Of a stretch of DNA of 64,000 bases, positions 52,447-61,189 are shown piece by piece. Each line of letters opens with the position of its first letter. The stretch's first letter is position 1. The position numbers and the translations under genes were made by a program. Under the pieces are notes generated by a model. The model worked only from the letters and a program-made list of their open reading frames with translations, had not been told where the DNA came from and searched no databases. Source of the DNA: Castellaniella daejeonensis (GTDB lineage Bacteria > Pseudomonadota > Gammaproteobacteria > Burkholderiales > Burkholderiaceae_B); assembly GCF_039523555.1 (NCBI RefSeq), contig NZ_BAAAFN010000011.1, positions 186,001 to 250,000 of the forward strand, in the 5' to 3' direction.

Positions 52447-53148
52447 ATGCGTATCCTGATTGCCGAGGACGACAGCATTCTCGCGGACGGGTTGTCCCGA
52501 TCGCTGCGCTACGAAGGCTATGCCGTGGACGTCGTCAACGATGGATCCAGCGCCGATTCCGCGCTGCAGTTGCAGGCCTTCGATCTGCTGATCCTCGATC
52601 TGGGCCTGCCGCGCCTGGACGGCCTGTCCGTGCTGCGCAAGCTGCGCCAGCGAGGCACGCCCCTGCCGGTCCTGATCCTGACGGCGGCCGACTCCGTCGA
52701 GCAGCGCGTCGAAGGCCTGGACCTGGGCGCCGACGACTACATGTCCAAACCCTTCGCCCTCAGCGAACTCGAAGCCCGCGTGCGCGCACTGATCCGCCGC
52801 CACGGCGGCGCACGCGCATCCGTCCTGCGCCACGGGCGCCTCGCCTTCGACCTGAACGGGCGCGTGGCCACCATCGACGACGCCGCCGTCGAACTGTCCG
52901 CCCGCGAGACCAGCCTGCTGGAAATCTTCCTGTCGCGCAGCGGCCGCATGATCAGCAAGCACCAGCTCGTCGACCTGCTGTGCGAATGGGGCGAAGAAGT
53001 CACCACCAATGCCATCGAGGTCTACATCCACCGGCTGCGCAAGAAGATCGAACCGGCCGGCGTCCACATCCTGACCGTACGCGGCCTGGGGTACTGCCTG
53101 GAGCCCGACAACCGCGCCGTGCCGGCGGACACGGCGGCCGTCGACTGA
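52447..53148 (+). CDS. OmpR-family response regulator, TctD-like
   Basis: DNA-binding response regulator. The 233-residue product has a receiver domain (about 1-115; E7-D8-D9, phosphoacceptor D51, T79, K101) and an OmpR winged helix (about 130-225, with NAIEVYIHRLRKKIE). It fits the TctD/QseB branch. I chose the ATG at 52447 (MRILIAEDDS); the longer frame reaches into the recA promoter. The sensor kinase begins 14 bases downstream. Confidence 0.94.
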   Translation: MRILIAEDDSILADGLSRSLRYEGYAVDVVNDGSSADSALQLQAFDLLILDLGLPRLDGLSVLRKLRQRGTPLPVLILTAADSVEQRVEGLDLGADDYMSKPFALSELEARVRALIRRHGGARASVLRHGRLAFDLNGRVATIDDAAVELSARETSLLEIFLSRSGRMISKHQLVDLLCEWGEEVTTNAIEVYIHRLRKKIEPAGVHILTVRGLGYCLEPDNRAVPADTAAVD

Positions 53149-53162
53149 CGGCGCGCCCCGAC

Positions 53163-54611
53163 ATGTTCGCCGACTCGGTACCGCGCAGACCCCGCCGGCA
53201 TGCGACCCTCCTGGGCCGCATCCTCCTGTGGATGATCGTGCCGCTGTTCGTCCTGTGGTCGATCGGCATCGTCATCACCTATTTCATTTCCCTGAACATC
53301 GCCAACTCGCCCTACGACCGGACGCTGTCGAGCCATCTGCGCCTGCTGCGTCACGAAATCGAGCAGCAGCGCCTGGCCACCGGAGTGGCCCTGTCCGAGT
53401 CGGCCCGCACGGTGCTGGCAGGCAGCGCGGACGAATCAGCCACCAGCTGGCAGATCCTGGACGCCAACGGCCACCTGCTGGCGGGAGATCCCAGCATACC
53501 CATACCGGAAAACTGGGGCTACGACATCGACCAGATCCGCTTCCGCAATGCATCCCTGAACCACCAGCCCATCCGCATTGCCTATGTCTGGGGCGGGCGC
53601 GACCGGGACGGCACCGGCTTCCTCACCGTAGTGGCCGAACCGGCCGAAGCGCGCGCCACCCTGCAACAGGAAATCCTGACCGGCATGCTGACGCCGCAGC
53701 TCATCATCCTGCCGCTGGCTGCCATGCTGGCCGGACTGGGCCTGACCCAGGGCCTGGAGCCCCTCAGCATGCTCCAGGAGCACATGCGGCGGCGCAAGCC
53801 CAACGACCTGTCGCCCCTGCGCGACGACCTGGCGCCGGCGGAAATCGTGCCGCTGATCGCCTCGATGAACAACGTGCTGCAGCGCCTGTCCGACTCCATC
53901 GAATTCCAGCGGCGCTTCGTCGCAAATGCGGCCCACCAGCTGAAGACCCCGCTGGCAGGCATCCGCACGCAATGCGAACTCGCGCTGCGAGAGCAGGAGC
54001 CTGCACGCATGCGCGCCAGCCTGCAGCAACTGATCACCGGATCCCAGCGAGCCACCCGGCTGGTGAACCAGCTGCTGCTGCTGGCACGGGCCGAATCCAT
54101 CGACCCGACCCAGCCGCGCACCACCGAACTGCTGGACCTGCTGCCCCTGGCGGAGACCTGCACCCTGGAATGGGTGGAGACTGCCCTGGAACGCCGCATC
54201 GACCTGGGTTTCGAATCGCCCGGCGAACCCTTGCCGGTCTTCGGCAACGCGGTCATGATCCGCGAGCTGCTGAACAACCTGATCGACAATGCCCTGCTCT
54301 ACACGCCCCAGGGCGGCCGTGTCACGGTGCGCGCCATGCCCGAGGGCGACCGGGTCTGCCTCGAGGTCCAGGACTCCGGTCCCGGCATCCCGCCCGAAGA
54401 GCAATCCCGGGTCTTCGACCGTTTCTACCGGATCCTCGGCCATGGCGCCGAAGGCAGCGGCCTGGGCCTGGCGATCGTGCGCGAGGTCGCCGAGCACCAC
54501 CATGCCACCATCGCTTTCCTGCCGCCCGGCAATCACCGCGACCCGCTCAGCGCCGGCACCCGGCTGCGTGTTTCATTTCCCCGCGACGACATGCCCAGGA
54601 CCCGCACATGA
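53163..54611 (+). CDS. Sensor histidine kinase, TctE-like
   Basis: Membrane sensor of the same two-component pair. The 482-residue product has two membrane helices (about 20-45 and 176-198) around a periplasmic domain of the 2CSK_N type found in tricarboxylate sensors, then a phosphoacceptor His258 (NAAHQLKTPLAG), and ATP-binding boxes NLIDNALLYTP, DSGPGIPP and GSGLGLAIV. I chose the ATG at 53163 (MFADSVPRRP). Its stop overlaps the transporter start by 4 bases. Confidence 0.93.
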   Translation: MFADSVPRRPRRHATLLGRILLWMIVPLFVLWSIGIVITYFISLNIANSPYDRTLSSHLRLLRHEIEQQRLATGVALSESARTVLAGSADESATSWQILDANGHLLAGDPSIPIPENWGYDIDQIRFRNASLNHQPIRIAYVWGGRDRDGTGFLTVVAEPAEARATLQQEILTGMLTPQLIILPLAAMLAGLGLTQGLEPLSMLQEHMRRRKPNDLSPLRDDLAPAEIVPLIASMNNVLQRLSDSIEFQRRFVANAAHQLKTPLAGIRTQCELALREQEPARMRASLQQLITGSQRATRLVNQLLLLARAESIDPTQPRTTELLDLLPLAETCTLEWVETALERRIDLGFESPGEPLPVFGNAVMIRELLNNLIDNALLYTPQGGRVTVRAMPEGDRVCLEVQDSGPGIPPEEQSRVFDRFYRILGHGAEGSGLGLAIVREVAEHHHATIAFLPPGNHRDPLSAGTRLRVSFPRDDMPRTRT

Positions 54612-56290
54612 ACCGAGCCCGACCCATGCCGCACGATGCCATGCACGAAGCGAACCGCCCCATGACCCACGAGGAACGCCGCGTCATCCTGGCGTCCTCG
54701 ATGGGAACCGTCTTCGAATGGTACGACTTCTACGTCTACGGTTCCCTGGCGGCTGTCATCGCCCAGCATTTCTTTTCCGGCCTGAATCCCACGGCAGGCT
54801 TCATCTTCGCCCTGCTGACCTTTGCGGCCGGCTTTGCCGTGCGTCCCTTTGGCGCCCTGGTGTTCGGCCGTCTGGGCGACATGGTCGGGCGCAAGTACGC
54901 CTTCGTGGTCTCGATCCTGATCATGGGCCTGTCCACCTTCCTGGTGGGCGTGCTGCCCTCGTCGGCCTCGATCGGCACGGCAGCCCCCATGATCCTGCTG
55001 GTGCTGCGCCTGCTGCAGGGCCTGGCCCTGGGCGGCGAATACGGCGGCGCGGCGGTCTACGTGGCCGAACACGCTCCGCCAGGCCGGCGCGGTTTCTTCA
55101 CCAGCTGGATCCAGACCACGGCCACCACCGGCATGTTCCTGTCGCTGGTCGTGGTCCTGGGGACCCGCGCCACGCTGGGCCAGGAAGCCTTCGACGCCTG
55201 GGGCTGGCGGGTGCCTTTCCTGATTTCCGTGCTGCTGCTGGTGATCTCGGTCTGGATCCGCCTGCGCCTGCACGAATCCCCCGCCTTCACACGCATGAAG
55301 AGCGAAGGCCTGGTCTCACGCGCACCCATCAAGGAAGCATTCGGACAGTGGCGCAACCTGCGCCTGATCCTGCTGGCCCTGATCGGCCTGACGGCCGGCC
55401 AGGCCGTGGTCTGGTACACAGGCCAGTTCTACGCCCTGTATTTCCTGACTGAAACGCTGGGCGTGGACGCCAACATCGCCAACATCCTGGTGGCGCTGGC
55501 CCTGCTGCTGGCCTGCCCCTTTTTCCTGGTGTTCGGCGCCCTGTCGGACCGGATCGGACGCAAACCCATCATCATGGCGGGCTGCCTGATCGCCGCCCTG
55601 ACCTATTTCCCCGTATTCAAGGGCCTGACCCACTACGCCAATCCGGCCCTGGAACGCGCCCAGAGCCAGGCGCCCGTCTACGTCGTGGCCGACCCAGCCG
55701 ACTGTTCGCTGCAATTCAATCCGGTGGGCATCGCCTCCTTCACCAGCGCCTGCGACCTGCTCAAGGCCTTCATGGCCAGTCATTCGGTCCATTACATCAA
55801 CCAGCCTGCCCCAAAAGGCACCACGGCCTATGCCCTGGTGGGCGACCAGCGCATCGATTCCTTCGACGGCACTGCGCTGCCGCGCGCCGAATTCGCCAGC
55901 CGCAATGCCTCGCTGCAGGAAGAACTGCGCCAGGCGGTGCGCAGCCACGGCTATCCCGCCTATGCCGATCCATCCCAGATCAACTTCACCATGGTGCTGT
56001 TGCTGCTGTTCTTCCTGGTGCTGCAGGTCACCATGGTCTACGGGCCGATCGCCGCCATGCTGGTGGAGATGTTCCCCACGCGCATCCGTTACACGTCCAT
56101 GAGCGTGCCCTACCACATCGGCAACGGCTGGTTCGGCGGCTTCCTTCCCCCCGTGGCCTTTGCAACGGTGGCCACGACCGGCAACATGTACGACGGCCTG
56201 TGGTATCCGATCCTGGTGTGCGCGATGACGCTGATCGTGGGCATGCTTTTCGTCAAGGAAACCCGGCACAACGACCTGAACGAGTCCTAG
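54608..56290 (+). CDS. MFS transporter, metabolite:H+ symporter with periplasmic insertion
   Basis: Inner-membrane secondary transporter of the metabolite:H+ symporter family (ProP/KgtP/ShiA-like). The 560-residue product begins ASSMGTVFEWYDFYVYGSLA, with GRLGDMVGRKYAFV and the RIGRKP loop. Between the ninth and tenth helices there is a hydrophilic insertion of about 120 residues (about 337-457) that contains two Cys and predicted soluble structure. It is coupled to the sensor kinase by an ATGA overlap, so the substrate is likely sensed by that kinase. The substrate is unknown; an organic acid is a reasonable guess. Confidence 0.9.
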   Translation: MNRARPMPHDAMHEANRPMTHEERRVILASSMGTVFEWYDFYVYGSLAAVIAQHFFSGLNPTAGFIFALLTFAAGFAVRPFGALVFGRLGDMVGRKYAFVVSILIMGLSTFLVGVLPSSASIGTAAPMILLVLRLLQGLALGGEYGGAAVYVAEHAPPGRRGFFTSWIQTTATTGMFLSLVVVLGTRATLGQEAFDAWGWRVPFLISVLLLVISVWIRLRLHESPAFTRMKSEGLVSRAPIKEAFGQWRNLRLILLALIGLTAGQAVVWYTGQFYALYFLTETLGVDANIANILVALALLLACPFFLVFGALSDRIGRKPIIMAGCLIAALTYFPVFKGLTHYANPALERAQSQAPVYVVADPADCSLQFNPVGIASFTSACDLLKAFMASHSVHYINQPAPKGTTAYALVGDQRIDSFDGTALPRAEFASRNASLQEELRQAVRSHGYPAYADPSQINFTMVLLLLFFLVLQVTMVYGPIAAMLVEMFPTRIRYTSMSVPYHIGNGWFGGFLPPVAFATVATTGNMYDGLWYPILVCAMTLIVGMLFVKETRHNDLNES

Positions 56291-56322
56291 GGCTTTTCAG
56301 AGTACCGTCAGGCACCCCACTT

Positions 56323-56486
56323 TAGAATGGCAATGCACGCCGATGGTCGTCCGGGCGCCTCGTTCCCCCCTTGTCCGCCCGGACGCTCCCACCAACGGCT
56401 GCCGTCGTCCGTGCCCCCCGCGAGCTCCTTTTCGTGTGCACGGGCGGTCGCCCCTCCCGGCCCGGCCTCGTCCGGGCCGTTTTTTT
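56323..56486 (+). ncRNA. Candidate small RNA downstream of the MFS gene
   Basis: The 242-base gap between the MFS gene and asnB holds a -10-like TAGAAT (56323-56328), a perfect 10-base stem CGTCCGGGCG/CGCCCGGACG (56348-56385) with an 18-base loop containing six C, and a strong terminator (56458-56486). This would give an RNA of about 150 bases. No -35 is evident, so it may instead be the 3' UTR of the MFS operon. Confidence 0.3.
56458..56486 (+). terminator. Rho-independent terminator of the MFS operon or sRNA
   Basis: CGGCCCGG-CCTCGT-CCGGGCCG followed by seven T (56480-56486), 170 bases past the MFS stop. Confidence 0.88.
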
Positions 56487-56532
56487 GCCCGGAAGCTCCG
56501 GAACGGGCATTCCCGGCCGTCGGCATCCCGGC

Positions 56533-58518
56533 CTATCGGCTTTCCGGTTGTTTCTCGAGCCAGGCCTGGAACATCAGCACGCCCCACAGGGGGTATTGCG
56601 CATTGCGGCGTCCGGACAGGTGTTCCGCCCAGGTCCGCCGGATCGGCGCCGGGTCGAAGAAGCCTTCCCGGCGTAGACGCGATTCGTCCAGCAGGCTCTC
56701 GGCCCAATCCTGCAACGGGCCGCGCAGCCAGTGGCCGACGGGCACGCTGAACCCTTTTTTGGGACGTTCGATCAGCTCGCGGGGTACATGCCGGTACAGC
56801 ACCTGCCGCAGGATCCACTTGGTGGCGCCGTCGCGCAATTTCATGGACTGCGGAATCCGCCAGGCGAATTCCACCACGCGGTGATCCAGGAACGGCACCC
56901 GGCTTTCCAGGGACACCCCCATGGCGGCCCGGTCGACCTTCACCAGGATGTCGTCAGGCAGATAGACGAGGGCATCCAGGACCATCAGGCGCTGCACATC
57001 ATCCAGCCCTTCGAGCGGCAGCGGCCGGCCGCGCAGGCAGGTCTGAGGCTCGCGTCCGCCGATCACCAGGCCTTCCGGCTCCCAGCGGGAAATCGATTGC
57101 AGGTAGAGGTCGTCGATGCGCCTGGCGGACAGCTTGCGGGCGCCCTGATGCAGCTTCTCGCCGACGGGCGCCGCGCCCAACGAGCCGGGCAGCACGGGGC
57201 TCAGCGGCCCGAGCATGGTATTCCAGGCCCCGGGCGGCAGCGCACGGATGCCGCCAGCAGCCAGCTTGCGCAGACCGAGCGGCACGCGGGCGATCCGGTC
57301 CCAGTGCCGGCTGTTGCGCAGATAGCGGCCGTAGCCGGCGAACAGCTCATCGCCCGCATCGCCCGACAGAGAAACGGTGACGTGCCGGCGCGCCAGCTGC
57401 GACACCAGGAAGGTCGGGATCTGCGAGGCATCGGCAAAGGGTTCGCTGTACAGGTCAGGCAGCAGGGGAATCACATCCTGCGCTTCCTGTGGCGTGACAT
57501 ACAGTTCGGTATGGTCGGCGCCCAGGTGCCGGGCGACCGCCAGGGCGTGTTCGGCCTCGTTGTAGCCCGGCTCGTGGAACCCGATGGAAAAGGTCTTGAC
57601 CGGCCGCTCGGACTGGGCCTGCATCAACGCCACCACGGCCGAAGAATCGATGCCCCCGGACAAGAAGGCGCCCAGCGGCACGTCGGCCAGCATCTGCTGG
57701 CGCACAGCGGACTTCAGCAGGTCTTCCAGCGCATCGATGGCTTCCGGATCGGAACCGGTGAACGGTTCGCGGACACCGGACACGGCGGTCTCGGCCAGCG
57801 ACCAGTAGGCATCCACCCGTGGCGCGCGCTGTTCCAGGGACACGGTCAGCAGGCAGCCCGCAGGCAGTTTGGAGATGCCGCAGTAGATGGAATGAGGCGC
57901 CGGGATGTAGTTGTGCCGCATCAGCAGGCACAGGGCATCGCGATCGACTTCCGCCGCGCAAAGCGGATGGGCCCGCAGCGCCTTGAGATCGGAACCGAAC
58001 AGGAAACAGGCCGCGTCGCCGGCGCCCTGCCAGCCGTAGTACAGGGGCTTCTCGCCCAGGCGGTCCCGACCCAGAGTCAGGACGCGCGCCTGGGTATCCC
58101 AGACGGCGAAGGCGAACATGCCGATGCAGCGCTGCACCGTGGCCCGGATGCCCCACGCCGCGAAACCCGCCAGCAGCGTCTCGGTATCCGAATGCCCGCG
58201 CCAGCCCTGGCCGCCGCCCGGTGCCAGGCCGGACTGCTCGAGTTCGCGGCGCAGGTCCAGATGGTTGTAGATTTCACCATTGAAGACGATGACGTGACGC
58301 CCCGATGGCCCTGCCATGGGCTGGTGGCCCGCCGCCGACAGGTCGAGGATGGACAGGCGCCGATGGGCCAGCCCGATGGCTGCCGCACCGTCGGACCAGA
58401 TGCCGGCGTCGTCCGGCCCCCGCGACACGATGGCGTCGGCCATGCGCTCCAGGATGGCTGCGGTTTCACGCGCGTCCCGCCCGCGGCCGCCCCCCAGAAA
58501 CCCCACCAAACCGCACAT
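56533..58518 (-). CDS. asnB: Glutamine-hydrolysing asparagine synthase, polysaccharide-locus type
   Basis: Amidotransferase with an N-terminal Ntn glutaminase (catalytic Cys2 in MCGLVGFLGG, about 1-200) and a C-terminal synthetase domain with the ATP loop FLSGGIDSSAV. The 661-residue length and the neighbours rfbA and rfbC place it with the AsnB-like proteins of surface-polysaccharide loci, which may amidate a sugar or amino acid substituent; ordinary asparagine synthesis is also possible. I chose the ATG at 58518 because AAGGAAG is just upstream and Cys2 must follow Met1. It is divergent from rfbA. Confidence 0.92.
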   Translation of the reverse strand: MCGLVGFLGGGRGRDARETAAILERMADAIVSRGPDDAGIWSDGAAAIGLAHRRLSILDLSAAGHQPMAGPSGRHVIVFNGEIYNHLDLRRELEQSGLAPGGGQGWRGHSDTETLLAGFAAWGIRATVQRCIGMFAFAVWDTQARVLTLGRDRLGEKPLYYGWQGAGDAACFLFGSDLKALRAHPLCAAEVDRDALCLLMRHNYIPAPHSIYCGISKLPAGCLLTVSLEQRAPRVDAYWSLAETAVSGVREPFTGSDPEAIDALEDLLKSAVRQQMLADVPLGAFLSGGIDSSAVVALMQAQSERPVKTFSIGFHEPGYNEAEHALAVARHLGADHTELYVTPQEAQDVIPLLPDLYSEPFADASQIPTFLVSQLARRHVTVSLSGDAGDELFAGYGRYLRNSRHWDRIARVPLGLRKLAAGGIRALPPGAWNTMLGPLSPVLPGSLGAAPVGEKLHQGARKLSARRIDDLYLQSISRWEPEGLVIGGREPQTCLRGRPLPLEGLDDVQRLMVLDALVYLPDDILVKVDRAAMGVSLESRVPFLDHRVVEFAWRIPQSMKLRDGATKWILRQVLYRHVPRELIERPKKGFSVPVGHWLRGPLQDWAESLLDESRLRREGFFDPAPIRRTWAEHLSGRRNAQYPLWGVLMFQAWLEKQPESR

Positions 58519-58578
58519 TGCGTCTTCCTTTCGATCTTTGCCCGGCTGCCGGCCAGCACGGCGCGTCCTGCATTTTAC

Positions 58579-58595
58579 CCGGGCGATCCGCCCGG
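58579..58595. promoter_or_regulatory. Dyad between asnB and rfbA
   Basis: CCGGGCG-ATC-CGCCCGG, a perfect 7-base dyad in the 157-base divergent gap, next to a TAAAAT (minus strand) that could be the asnB -10. Possible operator or a hairpin in the asnB leader. Confidence 0.3.
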
Positions 58596-58675
58596 AAATC
58601 GACGTCAAATCCCCGCATCGCCACACGCCGTTCCCCGCTACACTGGCGGCTGGTCCAGTTCTCTCCAGACGCCCC

Positions 58676-59554
58676 ATGAAAGGCATCATTCTCGCCGGCG
58701 GCTCCGGCACCCGGCTGCATCCCATCACGCGCGGCGTGTCCAAGCAGATGCTGCCCATCTACGACAAGCCCATGATCTACTACCCGCTGTCGGTGCTGAT
58801 GCTGGCCGGCATCCGCGACGTGCTGGTGATCTCGACGCCCGACGACCTGCCGGGATTCCGGCGCCTGCTGGGCGATGGCTCGGATTTCGGCATCGACCTG
58901 TCCTATGCCGAACAGCCCTCGCCCGATGGCCTGGCGCAGGCCTTCCTGATCGGCGCGGATTTCATCGGCAGCGACCGGGTCTGTCTGGTGCTGGGAGACA
59001 ATATCTTCTACGGCTACGGATTCAGCGGCATGCTGCGCGAAGCCGCTCAGCGGGTCTCCGGAGCCACTCTTTTCGGCTACCGGGTCGCGGACCCGCAACG
59101 CTTCGGCGTGGTGGAATTCGACACAACCGGCCGCGCCGTATCGATCGAGGAAAAACCCGCCAGGCCCAAGTCTTCCTATGCCGTCACCGGCCTGTACTTC
59201 TACGACAATGACGTGGTGGACATCGCACGCGGGGTGCGGCCCTCGGCACGCGGCGAACTGGAAATCACCGATGTGAACAACGCCTACCTGCGGCGCGGCG
59301 ATCTGCACGTCAGGATCCTGGGTCGGGGGTTTGCCTGGCTGGACACCGGCACGCACGAAAGCCTGCTGGACGCCGGCACCTACGTGCAGACCATCGAGCG
59401 CCGCCAGGGGCAGAAAGTTGCCTGCCTGGAAGAAATCGCCTTTCACAACGGCTGGCTGGACCGCGCCGGGCTGGAAGAACGCGGCATGCGACTGGCCAAG
59501 ACGGACTACGGGCAATACCTGCTGGCCCTGGCCCACGAGGACAGCGGACGATGA
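58676..59554 (+). CDS. rfbA: Glucose-1-phosphate thymidylyltransferase
   Basis: Makes dTDP-glucose from dTTP and glucose 1-phosphate, first step toward dTDP-rhamnose. The 292-residue product has LAGGSGTRLHPITRGVSKQM, PMIYYPLSVLMLAGI and GDNIFYG, all RmlA signatures. I chose the ATG at 58676 (MKGIILAGG). It overlaps rfbC by 4 bases. rfbB and rfbD are not in the window. Confidence 0.97.
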   Translation: MKGIILAGGSGTRLHPITRGVSKQMLPIYDKPMIYYPLSVLMLAGIRDVLVISTPDDLPGFRRLLGDGSDFGIDLSYAEQPSPDGLAQAFLIGADFIGSDRVCLVLGDNIFYGYGFSGMLREAAQRVSGATLFGYRVADPQRFGVVEFDTTGRAVSIEEKPARPKSSYAVTGLYFYDNDVVDIARGVRPSARGELEITDVNNAYLRRGDLHVRILGRGFAWLDTGTHESLLDAGTYVQTIERRQGQKVACLEEIAFHNGWLDRAGLEERGMRLAKTDYGQYLLALAHEDSGR

Positions 59555-60099
59555 AAGTCATCGACACCGCCCTGCCCGGCGTGCGCCTGATCGAGCCCCG
59601 GGTCTTCAGTGACGCGCGCGGTTTCTTCCTGGAATCGTTCAGCGCCCGCCGCTACCGCGAGGAAGCCGGGATCGAGCCGATCTTTGTCCAGGACAACGTC
59701 TCTCGCTCCGCGTGCGGCGTGCTGCGCGGGCTGCACTTCCAGCGTACCCGGCCCCAGGGCAAGCTGGTGCAGGTGATCGAAGGCACCGTTTTCGATGTAG
59801 CCGTGGATATCGATCCCCATTCCGCCACGTTCGGCCGGCATGTGGCGGTCGAGCTGTCGGCCGACAACCACCGCCAGATCTGGATTCCGCCCGGCTACGC
59901 TCACGGATTCTGCGTTCTCAGCGACACCGCGCTCTTCCAGTACAAGTGCACGGAATACTACGATCCGGCCGACGAGGACGGCCTGGCCTGGGACTGCCCG
60001 GATCTGGCGATCCCCTGGCCGATCCGCGATCCCATCCTGTCGGACAAGGACCGCCGCCATCCGGGGCTGAAGGAGTGGGCACGGGCGCTGAAGCCATAG
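59551..60099 (+). CDS. rfbC: dTDP-4-dehydrorhamnose 3,5-epimerase
   Basis: Double epimerase of dTDP-rhamnose synthesis. The 182-residue product has the RmlC signatures FVQDNVSRSACGVLRGLHFQ (catalytic His), GKLVQVIEGTVFDVAVDI and PPGYAHGFCVLS. It is translationally coupled to rfbA and followed by a terminator. Confidence 0.96.
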   Translation: MKVIDTALPGVRLIEPRVFSDARGFFLESFSARRYREEAGIEPIFVQDNVSRSACGVLRGLHFQRTRPQGKLVQVIEGTVFDVAVDIDPHSATFGRHVAVELSADNHRQIWIPPGYAHGFCVLSDTALFQYKCTEYYDPADEDGLAWDCPDLAIPWPIRDPILSDKDRRHPGLKEWARALKP

Positions 60100-60124
60100 G
60101 CCCCCCTTCGGAACCGGCTGCGTC

Positions 60125-60146
60125 CGGCGCGGCCGCGCCGATTTTT
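60125..60146 (+). terminator. Rho-independent terminator of rfbA-rfbC
   Basis: CGGCGCGG-CCGCGCCG palindrome (60125-60140) followed by A and five T (60142-60146), 25 bases past the rfbC stop. Confidence 0.75.
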
Positions 60147-60202
60147 ACCGCGTACAATCAAGGCCCGTTTTCACCGCCGCCCGCCGGCCCGCCGTAAAGA
60201 CC

Positions 60203-61114
60203 ATGTGGTTCAAGAATCTCAAAATCTATCGCCTCGCCCCCAACGCCTCCCTGAACCCCGCCGACCTCGAAGCGGCCCTGGAGCCGCTCGCCTTCCAGCC
60301 CGGCGGCAGCCAGGACAGCCAGGTATCGGGATGGATGCCCCCGCGCGAGGACAGCGGCCTGGTCTACGGGCAGCACGGCCAGCTCCTGCTGCGCCTGCAG
60401 ACGGAAAAGAAGCTGCTGCCGGCCACGGTCGTCAACCAGGCCAGCCGCGCACGCGCGCTGCAGATCGAAGAGCAGCAAGGCTACAAGCCCGGCCGCAAGC
60501 AGATGAAGGAAATCAAGGAACAGATGACGATGGAGCTGCTGCCTCGCGCCTTCGTCATCGCCCATGACACCCGAGTCTGGATCGACACCGTGAACCGCTG
60601 GGTGGCCATCGATGCCGCCGCCACCGCGCGCAGCGACGAAGTGCTGGGCCTGCTGGCCAAGACGCTGACGCCCTTCCCCATCGTGCCGCTGCACGTGGAA
60701 ATGTCGCCGGCCGCCGCCATGACGCTGTGGCTGTCCGAGGACGAAGCGCCCGCCGGCTTCACCATCGACCAGGACACGGAGCTGCGCTCCACCGGCGAAT
60801 CGCGCGCCACCGTGCGCTATGTGCGCCAGACGGTCGAATTGGACGAGGTCCGCCGCCACATCCAGGCCGGCAAGCAATGCACGCGCCTGGCCATGACATG
60901 GAACGACCGGGTTTCCTTCGTGCTGACCGACAACCTGGACATCAAGCGCGTCGCGCCCCTGGACGTGCTGAAGGAACACCAGGATGCCCAGGCCGCCAAC
61001 GAGGCCGAGCAGTTCGAGGCCGACTTTGCCCTGATGACGGGCGAACTGGCGCGCATGCTGGACGACCTGGTCGCGGCGCTGGGGGGCATGCGCGCGGACG
61101 GCGCCGGGCGCTGA
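60203..61114 (+). CDS. rdgC: Recombination-associated protein RdgC
   Basis: Ring-forming DNA-binding protein that can limit RecA action. The 303-residue product has MWFKNLKIYRL, GWMPPREDSGLVY and QQGYKPGRKQMKEIKEQ, the RdgC core, and normal length. A TACAAT at 60153-60158 could be its -10. It is a single gene between the rfb terminator and the convergent carbamoyltransferase gene. Confidence 0.95.
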   Translation: MWFKNLKIYRLAPNASLNPADLEAALEPLAFQPGGSQDSQVSGWMPPREDSGLVYGQHGQLLLRLQTEKKLLPATVVNQASRARALQIEEQQGYKPGRKQMKEIKEQMTMELLPRAFVIAHDTRVWIDTVNRWVAIDAAATARSDEVLGLLAKTLTPFPIVPLHVEMSPAAAMTLWLSEDEAPAGFTIDQDTELRSTGESRATVRYVRQTVELDEVRRHIQAGKQCTRLAMTWNDRVSFVLTDNLDIKRVAPLDVLKEHQDAQAANEAEQFEADFALMTGELARMLDDLVAALGGMRADGAGR

Positions 61115-61189
61115 ATACCTCTTGCGGGGCCACCCGGCCCCTGCCGCACGGGGGCGCCTCGCTGGCCGCGAGGCGAAAGAACATCCCCT

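Noticed and set aside
53228..54607. N-terminal part of a 1020-residue frame ending in the MFS transporter
   Set aside because: Shadow of the sensor kinase gene; the transporter start at 54608 overlaps the kinase stop in ATGA.
56327..56884. 185-residue plus-strand ORF after the MFS operon
   Set aside because: Runs through the terminator at 56458-56486 and into the asnB antisense strand; no family motif.
56731..59211. 826-residue plus-strand ORF opposite asnB
   Set aside because: Antisense to asnB and then out of frame with rfbA; composition typical of a shadow.
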